A DNA stretch of 64,000 nucleotides. Source: an uncultured Lachnospiraceae bacterium. GTDB lineage: Bacteria > Bacillota > Clostridia > Lachnospirales > Lachnospiraceae. The notes under the pieces were generated by a model. That model had not been told where the DNA came from. It searched no databases and saw only the letters and a program-made list of their open reading frames with translations. Of the stretch, positions 18,701 to 25,999 are shown piece by piece (within the stretch, counting starts at the first letter, position 1; every line of letters begins with the position of its first letter). A program made the position numbers and the translations under genes. The stretch lies in NCBI GenBank assembly GCA_902476265.1, contig CABSCP010000017.1:1-64000 (forward strand), written 5' to 3'.

Positions 18701-19188
18701 GGGGAAAGCTCAGATTCTTCGCCGGTCAGCCGGACCCGGTTCATTTCTTCCGGAAGCTGTGAAGCGTCAATGCCCAGACTGTCCGCAATCAGACGCATGG
18801 CCCAGGCTTCTTTTTCAATCAGACGGTCGGATTCCCGAAGAGCATTTTCCATACAGGATAATTCTTCTTCCGTGAGGGCCAGTTCCCTCAAATGCGCCAA
18901 TGCTTTGTTGCGGTTTTGGCTGACATTCACTTCCTGCCAGTAGTTTTGGGCATAAAACAATTGGCCTGTGGTCACAAAGTGCCAGGCCTCGCCGGTGAGG
19001 TAGTTGGAAGCGGTCCACAGATCCTGGCTTGCCTGGGTACAGGACCGCAGATTTTCTTCGATCAGAATTTGTTCCTGCGCTTCATTCCGGGCAGTGTTGA
19101 TGCGGAAGCCAAAAAGGATAATCTGGATTCCCACCAGTGCGAAAAGGAGGGCGGCTGAGGATTTCATTGGTATTCCCTTGAATTTCAT
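15712..19188 (-). CDS. Hybrid sensor histidine kinase with PAS, GGDEF and receiver domains
   Basis: The 1158-residue membrane sensor has a transmembrane helix at residues 10-30, a helical extracellular region (31-220), a second helix (221-242), a PAS-like region (297-420), a GGDEF-type domain (DPLTGFYQKD, LLDMDGFQTVND, RLGGDELML), a GAF-like stretch, a HisKA domain (FLSRMSHEIRTPMN, His near 782), a HATPase domain (DTGIGISKEAQQ, NYGGTGLGLTIS) and a C-terminal receiver domain (AEDNSLNREI, phospho-acceptor Asp near 1083 in LMDIRMPVMGG). GGDEL in place of GGDEF is usually tolerated for cyclic-di-GMP synthesis. ATG 19188 has AGGAG close upstream. No separate response regulator is adjacent, so outputs may be c-di-GMP and a distant phosphotransfer partner. 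Confidence 0.9.
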   Translation of the reverse strand: MKFKGIPMKSSAALLFALVGIQIILFGFRINTARNEAQEQILIEENLRSCTQASQDLWTASNYLTGEAWHFVTTGQLFYAQNYWQEVNVSQNRNKALAHLRELALTEEELSCMENALRESDRLIEKEAWAMRLIADSLGIDASQLPEEMNRVRLTGEESELSPSAKASLAVQYLFGQEYTSVKEKIYDNVQNFQDLIRSRKGTELQAAVSATENALFSCRVLMLTLVLSFALEAVLYYITLARPFSCYAGILARNTEGDFSPLPSMGAQETRSFANAFNRMYSSWSQQRERLEKERYRFRVALENMPVIVYEYDILSDTYTSYGSLSGNVSREDSSATEHIIPHFLSSNMEEIMGPAGTSFFRQVLNSSRYASTELPVCPNGSSGQEIWVRITCTPIPDASGQITRFIGKIINIQSEKEKEFALEDIRSRDPLTGFYQKDAGIRKIRTYLSSKKDEDICCLMLLDMDGFQTVNDREGHIFADAVLQDTADILRALTGERDILTRLGGDELMLFLPSCNKARARVMGSQIAEAIKNRSVASSPDLVFSASIGMCTTEVVNDYSGLYRCAESTLKYVKEHGKGQAACYLDTSNELGVMLTQVYPDSHVINTIDSFYGGKEDLPAFALDLLGKAKNLDDAIFLLLSRTGKLLQLDRIIMMEMNPEYQSYKMTYQWNANKTDRLPYETHYIPPEQLEELSSSYDDQGLCERHIFACSEDMESILHAGIWNYGECVGAMCFEHRKKHVWTAQERELLTELSGVISSFTLKARSDAVSRAKTDFLSRMSHEIRTPMNAITGMTTIARSVPGNPPKTLDCLNKIEASNRYLLTLINDVLDMSRIESGKIELHVAPVNLQDITKSLETLIRPQSDPKGLLFEIRDHSVKPCYLMADELRLNQILINLLGNAVKFTAEGGRVTLTIDPDPEMEKDGRTALRFCVSDTGIGISKEAQQHIFNAFEQANAETASNYGGTGLGLTISGRLVQMMGGTLEVESEPQKGASFFFTLSFATAQSPQLLPDTDPAAGAAPFDPAGKRLLLAEDNSLNREIAEEILQMHGFTVETAENGKIALELFGNHPSHYYDAILMDIRMPVMGGLEAARCIRTSGKEDARSIPIIAMTANAFDEDMKKSLDNGMDGHLSKPIDIDTLLLTLQRLLPPKTAV

Positions 19189-19414
19189 AAAAACTCCTGT
19201 CATTGTATCACGAAATAATATTACAATTACTATTATACTGAATTTTCTGCAGAATGGTATAGAAAATAGTCGATTTTTCAAAAAAATAAAAATTTTTTAA
19301 TAAAAAAAGGAACTTTTAGGGATGGTCGGAGGAAAAAGAAGTGGAAATCGGTCGGGAAGTGGACTATAATTCAGAATAATAGAAAACGCCGGAGAGAACA
19401 AAGGAGGGGATTTT

Positions 19415-20800
19415 ATGAATCCGCTTGTGAGTATTATTGTACCTGTCTATAATGCGGAAAAATATTTAAAGCGTTGTGTGGACAGTATTTTGAGTCAGGA
19501 CTATCCGGATTTTGAACTGTTTTTAATGGATGACGGCAGCAGTGACAGATCCGGGGAAATCTGTGATTTTTATGCAGAAAAGGACGCCAGGGTGAAGGTG
19601 GTGCACAAGGAAAATACAGGGGTGTCCGACACCCGCAACCGGGCGCTGGAGCTGGCGGAAGGAACCTATATCCAGTTTTTGGACAGTGATGACTGGATTG
19701 TGCCGGAAGCGACCAGGCTTCTGGTGACTTCCATGGAGCAGTATCAGTGTGATATGGTGATTTCCGATTTTTACAGGGTTTCCGGGGACCGTCTGGCGCA
19801 AAAAGGGGATATTGAAGAAGATAAGGTGATGAACCGTCAGGAGTTCGCGGCCTGCATGATTGAGAATCCCGCTGATTTTTATTACGGTGTGCTGTGGAAC
19901 AAGCTCTACCGCCGCAGCATCATTGAAGAACATCAGATCCGCATGGATGTTTCCATCAGCTGGTGTGAGGACTTTTTATTCAATCTGGAATATATCCGTC
20001 ATGCGTCCGCCTTTTACGCCCTGCAGGTTCCCGTTTATTATTATTTAAAGCGCAAGGGAAGCCTGGCTACACAGGGGATGAGCATCAACAATACGATGCG
20101 CATGAAGATCAATATTTTTGAATATTACAATGAATTTTATAAAGATGTATACGATCATGAAGACTATGCCAATATCAGACTCCAGGTGTACAGCTTTTTG
20201 TGGGCGGCCGCGAAAGACGGCGGGGTGCCCCCGGCGCTTCTTTTCGGGAGCAAGAAGCTGGGGGAGGAACGGAGACAGATTTTAAGAGAGGAGATCGAGG
20301 GCAGTGAACCGCTCATTTCCCAGTATCGTTTCCGAAGGCTTTTTGAATATGAGATGGAGTTTGCCGCAAAGAAAAACAATCTTTCTCTGGAAGAGGCACT
20401 GGTGCTGTGCGCGCTGTACCAGTGCGGTCCGGCCGGAGGCGTGCGCAGGCTGTCGGAACTGACCGGGGTATCCCAGCCGAAGATGTTTTTGTGTGTGCAG
20501 AAGCTGGAACATAAAAAACTGATTGATATGACCGGAGAAAAATCGGGCGGAAAGGAAAAGACGGCGGAGAAAGCAGGCGGGAAAGAGAAGAGCGGGGAAA
20601 AGAAGGAACGCGTCAGAATTTCCCTGCGGCCTGAGGCGGATAGAATCTGCCGGGACTTGGATCTGGTGGGCGGCAGGCTCACAGAAGTTTGTCTGAGCGG
20701 ATTTTCAGAGGAAGAAAGGAAAAATTTTACGGATATGATGAGCCGGGTGGATGAAAATATGATCCGGTTTATGGTAAAAGAGGTGCCCCGGGAGGATTGA
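19415..20800 (+). CDS. Family 2 glycosyltransferase fused to a MarR-like winged-helix domain
   Basis: Residues 1-230 are a GT-A glycosyltransferase: VSIIVPVYNAEKYLKRCVDS, the nucleotide-binding LFLMDDGSSDRSGEICD, TGVSDTRNRALELAEG and the metal-binding FLDSDDW. From about residue 303 the protein changes character: FEYEMEFAAKKNNLSLEEAL, RRLSELTGVSQPKMFLCVQK plus LEHKKLID, and a C-terminal RISLRPEADRIC and LSGFSEEERKNFTDMMSRV follow the MarR fold order. A charged low-complexity insert rich in GGKEK (about 373-398) sits where the wing would be. The gene is divergent from the hybrid kinase gene, and GGAGGGG precedes the ATG. The transferase call is firm; the MarR-like call is from pattern only. 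Confidence 0.85.
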   Translation: MNPLVSIIVPVYNAEKYLKRCVDSILSQDYPDFELFLMDDGSSDRSGEICDFYAEKDARVKVVHKENTGVSDTRNRALELAEGTYIQFLDSDDWIVPEATRLLVTSMEQYQCDMVISDFYRVSGDRLAQKGDIEEDKVMNRQEFAACMIENPADFYYGVLWNKLYRRSIIEEHQIRMDVSISWCEDFLFNLEYIRHASAFYALQVPVYYYLKRKGSLATQGMSINNTMRMKINIFEYYNEFYKDVYDHEDYANIRLQVYSFLWAAAKDGGVPPALLFGSKKLGEERRQILREEIEGSEPLISQYRFRRLFEYEMEFAAKKNNLSLEEALVLCALYQCGPAGGVRRLSELTGVSQPKMFLCVQKLEHKKLIDMTGEKSGGKEKTAEKAGGKEKSGEKKERVRISLRPEADRICRDLDLVGGRLTEVCLSGFSEEERKNFTDMMSRVDENMIRFMVKEVPRED

Positions 20801-20824
20801 ACGGGCATGGAAGGGGAAAAGAAC

Positions 20825-20869
20825 ATCCCGGCAGGAACGTTCCGTGATCGGAACATTTCCTGCCGGGAT
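20825..20869. terminator. Long bidirectional hairpin terminator
   Basis: ATCCCGGCAGGAA (20825-20837) pairs with TTCCTGCCGGGAT (20857-20869), and inside it GTTCCG (20839-20844) pairs with CGGAAC (20849-20854). Short T-rich tails lie on both sides. It separates the convergent glycosyltransferase and lipoprotein genes. Confidence 0.8.
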
Positions 20870-20911
20870 ATTTTGATTCATGACAGTTGAGGGTTTTAAA
20901 GTTTCCTTCGC

Positions 20912-22657
20912 TTATTTTGCCATGGTATCGTCTGTGAGTTTTGTGGTCTTGCCCGCTTCATAGGCTTCATTTCTTTCATCCAGAACGGCCTGGAACCCTG
21001 CGTCCAGATATTTCTGAGCAAAATCATCATACATCGCGTCAAACTCTTCGGGTTTGCACATAACCAGTTTGTCACGGTACTCTTTGTAAAGTTCTGTCAG
21101 GGTTCCTCTGTATTCTGTTTCGGAATCCAGCACGACAGAGTAGAGGGCATCGATCACTTCCCAGCCTTCCGCTCTCTGTTTCTTTCTGGTTTCGTAGAGA
21201 TCCCAGATCTGATCATAGAAGTCCTGAGGAAGTCCGTCCGGGCAGAAGGATCTTACGATCTGTTCGGGAGTGCCGGCGTTGACAGCTTCCACTGCGATAC
21301 ACCAGTAGTCTTTATTGTTGTTATAGCCCTGTTTGTAGTCGCCGTTGTAATCCGCAACGGAAACGGGAAGATTTGTTTCGGGATCAACCGTGTAGTTTTC
21401 GCCTTCCATACCCCAGCGCATGGTGTTTAAGGTATCTTCCTGGGTCATCCATTCCATGTACATCCATGCAGCCTTGATCTGATCTTCGGTAGCGAAGGAA
21501 GAGAAGCCCACGATCATGCCGAAGGGGTTCGCACCACGATAGCCGGGATTGATGCCGGATTCCGTATCTTCTTCATCCAGAACGGGGATGATAGCCAGTT
21601 CCGCATCCGGGTTATTTTCATAGAAGGATACCAGCCAGTCCATGGTGGAGGACAGGTAGCCGCCGAATTTCCAGGTGTCGCCGTTGATGAAAGCAGCTTT
21701 GTTGGTTTCGTCGTCGGTGATATAGTATTCCGGATTCAGGTGCCCCAGATTGAAGTCCTCATTGGTGTCTCTTAACAGTTCACGGTTGGGAGCCCAGCCC
21801 AGAGCGGGGATGTTCACATCGCCGTATACCGCCCATTCCTCTTCGTTCTGAGGGTAGGTTCTGTAGCCATAGTTCTGATCTGCGCCGGCGCCGGGGATCA
21901 TGGCGCCGCCCAGAGGATGCTCGGACAGGCCGGCTTCCTGGATTTTGGTCATAGCGTCAATTTTTTCGGAACGAAGAACCGGCACATAATCATAGCCCAC
22001 TTCGCGCAGCCAGTCCATACGGCAGAAATCAACCCACCATGCGGAATAGAACGGTCTTTCCGCCAGTACGAAATAGGTATCGTCATTCATGGCGCTGTAT
22101 TTCACCATGCCGTTTTCCGCCATCCTGTTGTAGTAGGTGGGAGCGGTCTGTGCGAATGCGTCCAGATCGATGGGAGCCAGATATCCGTCGTTGGCCCACT
22201 GTGCAACCTTAGGATAGTCATATTCCATCAGGACGGTGGGAAGATCCTCGGCAGCGGCCAGCAGAGCGTAGTCGGTCATAACGTCCGAACGATTGATGGG
22301 AACGAAGTTGACGGTAATGTTGTATTTGTCGCCGAAGTTCTCCTGAATCCATTTGGTCCAGTAGTTGTCGTTGACAGTGGGAACGCCTTCCACGCCTCTG
22401 TCATAAACGGGGATGCCGATGGTCACGTTTTCTGCAAAAGGTTCCCAGGTGTCCATACCGCCGCCTTCCGCTGCGGGCGCTGCCTCTTCTGTGGCAGAAG
22501 CGGTGTCACCTGCAGGAGCCGCGTCTTCATTTGCGGCGGGAGCCTGTGTTTCGGGAGCGGCAGGAGCAGCGCTGTTGCCGCAGCCTGCAAGAGAACCCAG
22601 CGCCATGACTGTGGTCAGGGATGCTGCGAGAACTCTGTGTAATGTGTTCTTTTTCAT
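20912..22657 (-). CDS. lplA: ABC transporter sugar-binding lipoprotein, LplA type
   Basis: The 581-residue protein has a lipoprotein signal (MKKNTLHRVLAAS..., lipobox LAGC with Cys near residue 26), then an Ala/Pro/Glu-rich linker to about residue 68 and a large solute-binding domain (ENVTIGIPVYDRG, YWTKWIQENFGDKYNITVNF, DLPTVLMEYDYPKVAQWAND). The size and linker fit the large LplA-type binding proteins that work with LplB/YtcP permeases, often for complex or uronic-acid-containing oligosaccharides. It is last in the lplB-lplC-lplA operon, with AAGGAGG before the ATG. The ligand is unknown. Confidence 0.9.
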   Translation of the reverse strand: MKKNTLHRVLAASLTTVMALGSLAGCGNSAAPAAPETQAPAANEDAAPAGDTASATEEAAPAAEGGGMDTWEPFAENVTIGIPVYDRGVEGVPTVNDNYWTKWIQENFGDKYNITVNFVPINRSDVMTDYALLAAAEDLPTVLMEYDYPKVAQWANDGYLAPIDLDAFAQTAPTYYNRMAENGMVKYSAMNDDTYFVLAERPFYSAWWVDFCRMDWLREVGYDYVPVLRSEKIDAMTKIQEAGLSEHPLGGAMIPGAGADQNYGYRTYPQNEEEWAVYGDVNIPALGWAPNRELLRDTNEDFNLGHLNPEYYITDDETNKAAFINGDTWKFGGYLSSTMDWLVSFYENNPDAELAIIPVLDEEDTESGINPGYRGANPFGMIVGFSSFATEDQIKAAWMYMEWMTQEDTLNTMRWGMEGENYTVDPETNLPVSVADYNGDYKQGYNNNKDYWCIAVEAVNAGTPEQIVRSFCPDGLPQDFYDQIWDLYETRKKQRAEGWEVIDALYSVVLDSETEYRGTLTELYKEYRDKLVMCKPEEFDAMYDDFAQKYLDAGFQAVLDERNEAYEAGKTTKLTDDTMAK

Positions 22658-22692
22658 ACTTAATCCTCCTTAAAGAATGATGTTTTATAGTG

Positions 22693-22706
22693 CCCGGATG
22701 TCCGGG
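22693..22706 (-). repeat. Intercistronic palindrome between lplC and lplA
   Basis: CCCGGATGTCCGGG is a perfect 6-bp stem with 2 central bases in the 95-bp gap before the lipoprotein gene. There is no T-run. Stems at this spot often stabilise the binding-protein message, which is needed in excess over the permeases; that role is inferred. Confidence 0.4.
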
Positions 22707-22752
22707 ATTACTGACGTAATATGGATAGGGTGGAACCGGGTTTTTGGCCTGC

Positions 22753-23679
22753 TCAGCCTTTTACCGCACCGATCATAACGCCCTTTACGAAGTATTTCTG
22801 CAGGAACGGATAAATGCAGATGATCGGGATGGTGACAAACATGATTGCGGCCGCCTGCAGGACTTCCGGCGTGCTGGTTACGGCTGCCGCTTCGGAAAGC
22901 GTAGTGGTCTGAGCTTCATTGGCCGCGGCGACCATCTGATAGAGCCGGTACTGGATCATTTTTAACTGGTCCGATTTAATATAGAACTTGTTATCCCCGT
23001 AGGAATTCCAGCGGCCTACCGCGTAGAACAGGGATAGGGTTGCCAGGATAGGCTTAGACAAAGGCAGCACGATCTTTCCGAGGATCTGGAAATTGGTAGC
23101 GCCGTCCAGAAAAGCGGATTCTTCCAGGCTGTCCGGTATGCTGGACTGAAAATAGGTTTTCATGATCAGCATGTTGTAGGGAGAGTAGATCAGAGGCAGG
23201 ATCAGCACCCACATGGTGTCCAGAAGATGCAGGTCTTTTAACAGCAGGTAGGTAGGGATCAGGCCTGCGCCAAAATACATCGGGAACATCAAAAGGAAGG
23301 TGAAGAACGTTCTGCCCTTCAAACGCTTTTTGGAAAGCGGATAAGCCGCACAGGTGCAGGCCACCATACCCAGGAAGGTAAAAATCAGTGTCACGATGAT
23401 GCTATAACCCATGGAATATACCAGGGAGCCGTCCCGGAAAATGGATGCATAGGCATCAAAAGTGATATTTTTCGGCCAGAAGAACACCTGCTTTGCCATT
23501 ACGGCGCTGTTGGAGGAGATGGACTTCGAAGCCAGATGCAGGAAAGGAAGCACGCAGGTTGCGCAGATGAGGATCAGAATGATCATCATAACCGCATCGC
23601 TCACCCGAAATTTATTGATGGCGCGGCTGCTTTCCGAAGAAGCATCGCCTTTTTTGCGTTCCGTTTTTTCTTTACTCAT
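22753..23679 (-). CDS. lplC: ABC transporter permease, LplC/YtcP type
   Basis: The 308-residue protein has six predicted membrane segments (VMMIILILICATCVLPFLHL, VTLIFTFLGMVACTCAAYPL, and others) and the cytoplasmic EAA loop ESAFLDGATNFQILGKIVLP that docks the ATPase. It belongs to the CUT1-like permeases ending in LQKYFVKGVMIGAVKG. ATG 23679 is preferred over GTG 23688 because AGGAGG lies 8 nt upstream of it. With LplB it forms the channel; the ATPase is not encoded here, so a shared MsmX-like ATPase is expected. Confidence 0.92.
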   Translation of the reverse strand: MSKEKTERKKGDASSESSRAINKFRVSDAVMMIILILICATCVLPFLHLASKSISSNSAVMAKQVFFWPKNITFDAYASIFRDGSLVYSMGYSIIVTLIFTFLGMVACTCAAYPLSKKRLKGRTFFTFLLMFPMYFGAGLIPTYLLLKDLHLLDTMWVLILPLIYSPYNMLIMKTYFQSSIPDSLEESAFLDGATNFQILGKIVLPLSKPILATLSLFYAVGRWNSYGDNKFYIKSDQLKMIQYRLYQMVAAANEAQTTTLSEAAAVTSTPEVLQAAAIMFVTIPIICIYPFLQKYFVKGVMIGAVKG

Positions 23680-23691
23680 TGTGCTCACCTC

Positions 23692-24645
23692 CTAAATCAA
23701 TCCGTCTTCACCCATGGATTTGGCAAATTTGTCCGCCAAAAGCACGAGGATGAGACCGACCAGAGACTGGAAGAGGCCGACGGCGGTTGACATGGAGAAT
23801 TTACCGCCTCCCAGACCTTTTTCATAGATGTAGATCGCCAGCTGATACTGGAAATCCCTGACCTGGGAATTGCCGAAAACAAACAGTCGGTCAAAGTTAC
23901 TGCCCATGACACGGCCCAGGTTCATGATCAACAGTGTGACTACGGTGCCGCGGATACCGGGAAGGGTGATGTACCACATCCGTTTCCAGCGTCCGGCGCC
24001 GTCGATCATGGCAGCTTCATAAAGTTCTCCGCTGATGCCGGTGATGGCTGCCAGATAGATGATGGTTCCCCAACCCATGCTCTGCCAGACACCGATCAGA
24101 AGATAGGTGAAGGCCCAGTGCCATTTTTCTGTCAGGAAAGGGATTCCCTGATCGATGAGGCCCATATTCTGCATCAGAATGTTGACCAGGCCGGTGCTGG
24201 GACGAAACATGGTAAATGCTACGTTTGCTACGATAACCCAGGAAAGGAAGTGAGGCAGATAGAGGATCGTCTGTGTCACTTTTTTAAATCTGGGATAACG
24301 GAGCTCGTTCAAAATCAATGCCAGGATGATGGGCATCGGGAAGCCCACCAGCAAATCCATCAGGTTGAATACGACGGAATTGCGAAGGGAGCGGATGAAG
24401 TCAGCGTCCTTAAAGACTTTCATGAAGATATCCCATCCCACCCATTTGCTGCCTGCATAGCCCTTGGCGGGCTTATAATCCATGAAGACCATGCGCAGGC
24501 CCGGATAAGCGGCATAGCTGAAAACAATAACCAAAATCAAAGGTACTGCCAGCAGCAGATAAAGCTGCCAGTCTCTCTTGAATGCATTTTTCCAGCTGGT
24601 TTTTGTTCTCACTTTGGACACAGCCGGAGAAGCACTTTTTGCCAT
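23692..24645 (-). CDS. lplB: ABC transporter permease, LplB type
   Basis: The 317-residue inner-membrane permease has a basic N-terminus, six predicted helices (LYLLLAVPLILVIVFSYAAY first) and the EAA loop EAAMIDGAGRWKRMWYITLP. The early motif PGLRMVFMDYKP and the RYPRFKKVTQTILYLPHFLSW stretch are typical of LplB proteins. It is the first gene of the importer operon and overlaps nothing downstream (12 nt to lplC). It is divergent from the LacI-type gene at 24941. The imported sugar cannot be told from the sequence. Confidence 0.92.
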   Translation of the reverse strand: MAKSASPAVSKVRTKTSWKNAFKRDWQLYLLLAVPLILVIVFSYAAYPGLRMVFMDYKPAKGYAGSKWVGWDIFMKVFKDADFIRSLRNSVVFNLMDLLVGFPMPIILALILNELRYPRFKKVTQTILYLPHFLSWVIVANVAFTMFRPSTGLVNILMQNMGLIDQGIPFLTEKWHWAFTYLLIGVWQSMGWGTIIYLAAITGISGELYEAAMIDGAGRWKRMWYITLPGIRGTVVTLLIMNLGRVMGSNFDRLFVFGNSQVRDFQYQLAIYIYEKGLGGGKFSMSTAVGLFQSLVGLILVLLADKFAKSMGEDGLI

Positions 24646-24738
24646 ATTCCTGCCTCCTTTTTCAAACTATCGTTATTTTCTCGCCAATTTGTATATTTTT
24701 CCCTGCTTTCTTCAATAATTATCGTATATTATGAGTAA

Positions 24739-24756
24739 TTTTTCTAATCAGAAAAA
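24739..24756. promoter_or_regulatory. Inverted repeat upstream of lplB
   Basis: TTTTTCT (24739-24745) and AGAAAAA (24750-24756) form a perfect 7-bp inverted repeat separated by AATC, about 95 bp before the lplB start in an AT-rich region where its promoter must lie. It differs from the LacI-type palindromes nearby, so another regulator may act here. Confidence 0.3.
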
Positions 24757-24854
24757 CCAAAAAACTATGCAAAATCAGCCATTTATTTCCGGGGCCAATG
24801 TGCCAAAAGGAAGTCGTTCATTCCACTAAAATTTGGAGAAAATTAAAAAAACGC

Positions 24855-24911
24855 TTGACAGAAAACGTTTTCCATCGTATGCTGAATGAGAAATAAACAG
24901 AAAACGTTTTC
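24855..24911 (+). promoter_or_regulatory. Promoter with two identical operators before the LacI gene
   Basis: TTGACA (24855-24860), a 17-nt spacer and TATGCT (24878-24883) form a strong promoter. The 12-bp palindrome GAAAACGTTTTC lies in the spacer (24861-24872) and again at 24900-24911, just after the expected start of transcription. Two copies at these places imply tight repression, most likely by the LacI-type protein encoded next. The palindrome also resembles a catabolite cre site, so a CcpA-like protein is the alternative. Confidence 0.75.
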
Positions 24912-24940
24912 CAAAGACGAACCGAAGGAGGGATGGCGGA

Positions 24941-25933
24941 TTGGCCTCAATTAAAGATGTGGCCGGAAAGGCGGGCGTGGCGATTTCCACGGTTTCCAAG
25001 GTTTTAAACGGATATGCCGGAGTCAGTGAGGAAACAAAACGGAAAGTGAGCGCTGCGATCCGGGAACTTGATTTCACGCCAAATGCGGTGGCGGCGGCGC
25101 TTTCTTCCAAGCAGTCGGGCCGGGTTGCGCTTCTGCTCAATCTGAAGGAAAAGACCCAGGCTGTGGATGAAATTGACCTGCAGTATCTGGCGGGAGCAAT
25201 CCATCGGGCGAAGGAACTGAAGCTGGATGTCATAACGCTTTTTTTTTCCATGCTGGCGGATAAGGACTGTGCGGAAATCATAAACTATCTGAAAGCCCAG
25301 AGTATAGAAGGGATCATCATTTACGGCATGAGCAGGGAGGATACTTTCCTGACAGAGCTGATCGGATCCGGACAGTTTAAGATTGTGACGGTGGACGCCC
25401 CTTTTTGCAATGAACATACATCATTTGTGTGGATTGACCAAAAAAAGGCCCAGTATGAAGTGGCAAAGAAAACCATCCTGGAGAACGAATGCTGTACCCG
25501 GGTGCTCTATATTGCAGGGAAAAAGGAAGCCTGGGTAACCTTGGAGCGGCTGGAGGGCATGAAACAGCTGGCGGAGGAACTTTCCTTAAGCCTCACGGTT
25601 GCCTATGGGGATTTCAGTGAAAAGAAGGCCAGGGAGCTGACCTTTGCCTATGCGGACCGGACGGATGTGTTCGTATGCGCTTCGGATCTGATGGCGATCG
25701 GTGCCATGCGGGCGCTGATGGAGCTGGATGTATTTCATCCCGTATGCGGATTTGACGGCATCACGCTGATGGGATATGCGGGAAAGCAGATGAATACGGT
25801 GCGGCAGAACTTTTCAAAGGTATCGGCAGCGGCTGTGGAGGAAGTGAACAGGCTGCTTGGCGGAGAGCCCGGGCGGAGCCTGGTGCTGGATTATGAACTG
25901 GTGCGCATGAAATATCAGGATATCATATGTTAA
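24941..25933 (+). CDS. LacI-family transcriptional regulator
   Basis: The 330-residue protein has the LacI helix-turn-helix at its N-terminus (SIKDVAGKAGVAISTVSKVL, then NGYAGVSEETKRKV), a hinge helix (PNAVAAALSSKQSG) and a periplasmic-binding-like sugar domain. TTG 24941 is the start: AAGGAGGG lies 8 nt upstream and the HTH begins three residues later; the nearby ATG 24933 is out of frame. The gene probably represses itself through the GAAAACGTTTTC pair and reads into glycogen phosphorylase 66 nt downstream. The effector is unknown. Confidence 0.92.
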   Translation: MASIKDVAGKAGVAISTVSKVLNGYAGVSEETKRKVSAAIRELDFTPNAVAAALSSKQSGRVALLLNLKEKTQAVDEIDLQYLAGAIHRAKELKLDVITLFFSMLADKDCAEIINYLKAQSIEGIIIYGMSREDTFLTELIGSGQFKIVTVDAPFCNEHTSFVWIDQKKAQYEVAKKTILENECCTRVLYIAGKKEAWVTLERLEGMKQLAEELSLSLTVAYGDFSEKKARELTFAYADRTDVFVCASDLMAIGAMRALMELDVFHPVCGFDGITLMGYAGKQMNTVRQNFSKVSAAAVEEVNRLLGGEPGRSLVLDYELVRMKYQDIIC

Positions 25934-25937
25934 GAAT

Positions 25938-25983
25938 GCCGGCAGCGCCGGCGGATAAAATGGCAGACGCCGCCCATGGCGGC
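25938..25983 (+). repeat. Two adjacent GC-rich hairpins before glgP
   Basis: GCCGGC-AGC-GCCGGC (25938-25952) and GCCGCC-CAT-GGCGGC (25969-25983) are two small perfect stems packed between the LacI stop and the glgP ribosome binding site at 25989. No T-run follows. They could tune read-through or message stability between the two genes. Confidence 0.45.
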
Positions 25984-25999
25984 AGAATGGAGGAATAAA

